DNA of 64,000 nt from Streptomyces sp. NBC_01497 (GTDB lineage Bacteria; Actinomycetota; Actinomycetes; Streptomycetales; Streptomycetaceae), in the NCBI RefSeq assembly GCF_036250695.1, contig NZ_CP109427.1, forward strand, positions 6,076,001 to 6,140,000. Direction: 5' to 3'. A program made the translations under genes and the position numbers. Of the stretch, positions 61,626 to 64,000 are shown one piece after another. The notes below the pieces were generated by a model. That model worked only from the letters and a program-made list of their open reading frames with translations, did not search any database and was not told where the DNA came from. Every line of letters begins with the position of its first letter. The stretch's first letter is position 1.

Positions 61626-62930
61626 ATGTCCGCATACCTGGATGCCCCCGCCGCTCCCGCCGTCTCCGCCGCCCCGCCGCTCGCCGCCCCGTTGGCCGTC
61701 CTCGGCACCGATGTCGCCGTGCCGCTCGCCGACGGCACCGAAGTCCCGTACGCCGCGCTCGACTACGCGGCGAGCGCGCCCGCCCTGCAGCGCGTGTGGG
61801 ACGACGTCGCCGCGTACGCGCCGTACTACGGCAGCGTGCACCGCGGTGCCGGCTACCTGTCACGGCTGTCGACCGACCTCTTCGAGGCGAGCCGGCGCAC
61901 CGTCGCCGAGTTCCTCGGCTGCCGTGAGGACGATCAGGTCGTCTTCACCCGCTCGACCACCGACTCGCTGAACCTGCTGGCGACTTCGCTGCCCGCCGGC
62001 TGCGAGGTCTTCGTCTTCGAGACGGAGCACCACGCGGCCCTGCTGCCCTGGCAGCGCACGGCGGGGGTGACCGTCCTCGACGCGCCCCGGACGCCGGTGG
62101 CGGCCGTGGCGACACTGGAGGCCGCGCTGGCCGGCCGTGACACCGCGGGGCCCGCCCTGGTCTGTGTGACGGGCGCGTCCAACGTGACAGGCGAACTGTG
62201 GCCGGTGCCCGAACTGGCCGCCACCGCGCACCGGCACGGCGCGCGGATCGTGCTGGACGCCGCGCAGCTCGTGCCGCACCTGCCGGTCGACGTGGCCGCG
62301 CTGGACGTCGACTGGGTCGCCTTCTCCGGGCACAAGCTGTACGCGCCGTTCGGCGCGGGGGTGCTCGCGGGCCGCGCCGACTGGCTGCGCGATGCCGCCC
62401 CCTATCTCGCGGGCGGCGGCGCCACCCGCCGGGTCGTGCGGAGTGACGACGGCGGTGTGGACGTCGACTGGAACGTGGACGACTCCCGCCACGAGGCCGG
62501 CTCACCGAATGTGATCGGCGCCTACGCCATCGCCTCCGCCTGCCGCGCGCTGACCGAGGCCGGCTTCGAGAACCTGGCCGCACGGGAGCAGGCGCTGCTC
62601 GGCCGGCTGACGTCGGCGCTGGGCGAGCTGCCGCGCGTGCGGGTGCTGAGTCTGTTCGGCGAGGGGGCGCACCGCGTCGGCGTGCTCTCGTTCGTCGTGG
62701 AGGGCCGGGACAGCGCGGCCTTCGCCGCGGAGCTCTCCGACCGGTACGGCATCGGTGTGCGCGACGGACTGTTCTGCGCGCACCCGCTGGTGCGGTTGCT
62801 GACCGGCGGCGATGACGACGCCGTCTGCGGCGGGGGGCCGCTGAACGCGGTGCGGGTCAGCTTCGGCGCGGGAACCCCCGAGGAGCACGTGGAGCGGTTC
62901 GTCACGGCCGTCCGGGAACTGACCGCCTGA
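61626..62930 (+). CDS. SufS-like aminotransferase class V (cysteine desulfurase family)
   Basis: 434 residues from ATG 61626 (GAAGG 7 nt upstream; in-frame GTG 61590 is an alternative). Group II NifS/SufS features: YAASAPALQRVWDDVAAYAPYYGSVHRGAGYLS, RSTTDSLNLLA, FETEHHAALLPW, VTGASNVTGE, VLDAAQLVPHLP, PLP Lys237 in FSGHKLYAPFGAG, and Cys384 in VRDGLFCAHPLVRLL aligned with the SufS persulfide Cys. Control by SAM-IV says it acts in sulfur metabolism. No suf scaffold genes adjoin it. Convergent with the AsnC-like gene. Confidence 0.9.
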   Translation: MSAYLDAPAAPAVSAAPPLAAPLAVLGTDVAVPLADGTEVPYAALDYAASAPALQRVWDDVAAYAPYYGSVHRGAGYLSRLSTDLFEASRRTVAEFLGCREDDQVVFTRSTTDSLNLLATSLPAGCEVFVFETEHHAALLPWQRTAGVTVLDAPRTPVAAVATLEAALAGRDTAGPALVCVTGASNVTGELWPVPELAATAHRHGARIVLDAAQLVPHLPVDVAALDVDWVAFSGHKLYAPFGAGVLAGRADWLRDAAPYLAGGGATRRVVRSDDGGVDVDWNVDDSRHEAGSPNVIGAYAIASACRALTEAGFENLAAREQALLGRLTSALGELPRVRVLSLFGEGAHRVGVLSFVVEGRDSAAFAAELSDRYGIGVRDGLFCAHPLVRLLTGGDDDAVCGGGPLNAVRVSFGAGTPEEHVERFVTAVRELTA

Positions 62931-62960
62931 CGGCGCTCGCCCGGGCCGCCGGGCCCGGGC

Positions 62961-63242
62961 TCAGGCGTCGAGGCCGATCGAGAACGCCGCTTCCAGATCG
63001 TGCTGCGAGTACGTGCGGAACGCGACATGCGTGTCGGTCGCCTCGACGCCCCTGATCCTGCTGATCCGGCCGGGGATGACCTCCGCCAGGTCTTCGTGCT
63101 GCGACACCCGGACCATCGCGATCAGGTCGTACGTACCAGTCACCGAGAACACCTCGCTGACACTGTCCAGCGCCGCGATCGACTCGGCGATCTCGGGGAT
63201 CCGGTCCACGCTGGTCTTGATGAGCACGATCGCGGTGATCAC
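62961..63242 (-). CDS. Stand-alone AsnC/Lrp ligand-binding (RAM) domain protein
   Basis: 93 residues from GTG 63242. VITAIVLIKTSVDRIPEIAESIAALDSVSEVFSVTGTYDLIAMVRVSQHEDLAEVIPGRISRIRGVEATDTHVAF is a complete RAM domain. No HTH is present, so it cannot bind DNA alone; it may bind an amino acid or combine with full-length Lrp proteins. Its start overlaps the rhomboid stop (GTGA), so the two are coupled. Confidence 0.9.
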   Translation of the reverse strand: MITAIVLIKTSVDRIPEIAESIAALDSVSEVFSVTGTYDLIAMVRVSQHEDLAEVIPGRISRIRGVEATDTHVAFRTYSQHDLEAAFSIGLDA

Positions 63243-63982
63243 GGCTGTCGTTCTCCCTCGGTGGCCACGGCTTGGCCCTTCACTGTACCGGGCCGCCAGT
63301 AGCGCGCCCCCGCGTAGAGGAAGCCGCTCGCGAACCCCACGAGGTGCGCCAGGTAGGCGACCTCGGGGCCCGCCCCGCCGCCGGCGCCACCCGCCGCCTG
63401 GCGCTGCGCGAACCACTGCAGCGCGAACCAGAACAGCAGCACGATCCAGGCGGGGAAGCGCAGCGGCAGGAAGAAGAGGAAAGGGAAGAGGCTCGTGACC
63501 CGCGCCTTCGGGAAGAGGAAGAGGAACGCGCCGAGCACCCCCGAGATCGCCCCCGACGCGCCCACGAGCGCTTCGTCACTGTGCGCGTTGGCCACGGCGT
63601 ACGCGGACATCGCGAGCGCGCCGACGACCAGGTAGAAGACCGCGAAGTGGGCTCGCCCCATATGCTCCTCGGCCATCGTGCCGAAGACGTAGAGGAACAG
63701 CATGTTGCCGAGCAGGTGCAGCCAGTTCCCGTGCACGAACAGCGCGGTCAGCGGGGTGATCAGGGCGTGCGGCGCGCCCGTGACCAGCTGGTCGGGCACG
63801 ATTCCCCAGTGCCGGAAGTACGCGCTCTGGGCGGCTCGCAGCGCCTCGCCCTTCCCGTAGGCGCGATCGAAGCCCGACACTGGACTGACCAGGAAGGCCA
63901 GGCAGCACAGGCCGATCAGGCCGTACGTCACCAGGGGGCCGTCCACCGTCCGCCTTTTGATCACGGACAGAGCATGACGCAC
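63239..63982 (-). CDS. Rhomboid family intramembrane serine protease
   Basis: 247 residues. Six membrane helices. Catalytic Ser143 in GASGAISG and His213 in AHLVGFASGFLY; the HxxxN-type element is FVHGNWLHLLGNMLFLYVFG. It cleaves helices within the membrane; substrates unknown. The annotated start is GTG 63982, 18 nt from the window edge; GTG 63964 (VIKRR) is equally plausible. The AsnC-like gene overlaps its stop. Confidence 0.93.
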   Translation of the reverse strand: MRHALSVIKRRTVDGPLVTYGLIGLCCLAFLVSPVSGFDRAYGKGEALRAAQSAYFRHWGIVPDQLVTGAPHALITPLTALFVHGNWLHLLGNMLFLYVFGTMAEEHMGRAHFAVFYLVVGALAMSAYAVANAHSDEALVGASGAISGVLGAFLFLFPKARVTSLFPFLFFLPLRFPAWIVLLFWFALQWFAQRQAAGGAGGGAGPEVAYLAHLVGFASGFLYAGARYWRPGTVKGQAVATEGERQP

Positions 63983-64000
63983 CGGGGCACATCTCCGCGG

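Noticed and set aside
1..64000. CRISPR arrays, tRNA, rRNA, IS elements and prophage genes
   Set aside because: Scanned for regularly spaced repeats, cloverleaf-like sequences, transposase and phage motifs; none found. The tandem repeats reported are not CRISPR-like.

Overview
The window is a contiguous piece of chromosome from a Streptomyces or very close relative. GC is very high with strong third-position bias, GTG starts are common, and several starts sit 6-8 nt after a TANNNT -10 box (leaderless genes). Marker families are actinobacterial: the cytochrome bcc-aa3 supercomplex with a diheme cytochrome c, homodimeric AceE, a SAM-IV riboswitch, a GlnR box at glnA, DUF4191, DUF3043 and PspAA. 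From memory of Streptomyces genomes, the order from glnA to the qcr/cta genes matches a conserved core region. No phage, transposase, tRNA, rRNA or CRISPR was seen.

Layout. 1-0.84 kb: the left edge cuts a Tat-exported CDP-diacylglycerol diphosphatase. 1.3-3.4 kb: glnA with a GlnR operator and a divergent RDD membrane protein. 3.7-5.6 kb: an orphan gene and about 1.3 kb with no convincing gene, an apparent accessory insertion in the core order. 5.6-8.8 kb: a DUF4191 protein, a small protein, lipA and lipB. 9.1-16.6 kb: an NsdA-like regulator, a FAD amine oxidase-like protein, a TIGR01777 epimerase, a DUF4240 protein, an SDR and a WYL regulator. 16.7-24.1 kb: aceE, a GntR/FCD regulator, sucB (E2) and lpd (E3), all lipoate-dependent central metabolism, so lipA/lipB close by make functional sense. 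24.8-31.7 kb: pepA, then cobS, cobT and a CobU fusion (lower-ligand assembly of cobalamin), with an LRR protein and a membrane protein among them. 31.8-38.7 kb: a small acidic protein, an HtrA-like lipoprotein protease, a methyltransferase overlapping DUF3043, pspA-pspAA, and a NarL-type two-component pair. 38.9-42.1 kb: an AcrB-type RND transporter. 42.3-44.2 kb: nadA and erpA, divergent. 44.3-49 kb: an anchored Pro/Gly-rich protein, a 73-aa protein, a PfkB/adenosine kinase-like enzyme and a cysteine desulfurase-TusA fusion. 49.2-58.6 kb: ctaC-ctaD-ctaF, an L,D-transpeptidase, a pseudo-receiver, then ctaE and qcrC-qcrA-qcrB, i.e. nearly the whole bcc-aa3 respiratory branch. 58.9-64 kb: trpD, a SapA-like secreted protein in an AT-richer pocket, a SAM-IV riboswitch controlling a SufS-like PLP enzyme, a stand-alone AsnC/Lrp ligand-binding protein, and a rhomboid protease.

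The most notable items are: the SAM-IV riboswitch plus a six-codon leader ORF before a SufS-like enzyme; a perfect 21-nt palindrome covering the ctaE start codon; a methyltransferase whose only start near its upstream partner's stop is CTG, followed by four 11-residue repeats; tandem duplications covering the 3' ends of two unrelated genes; and palindromes in the aceE and nadA control regions.
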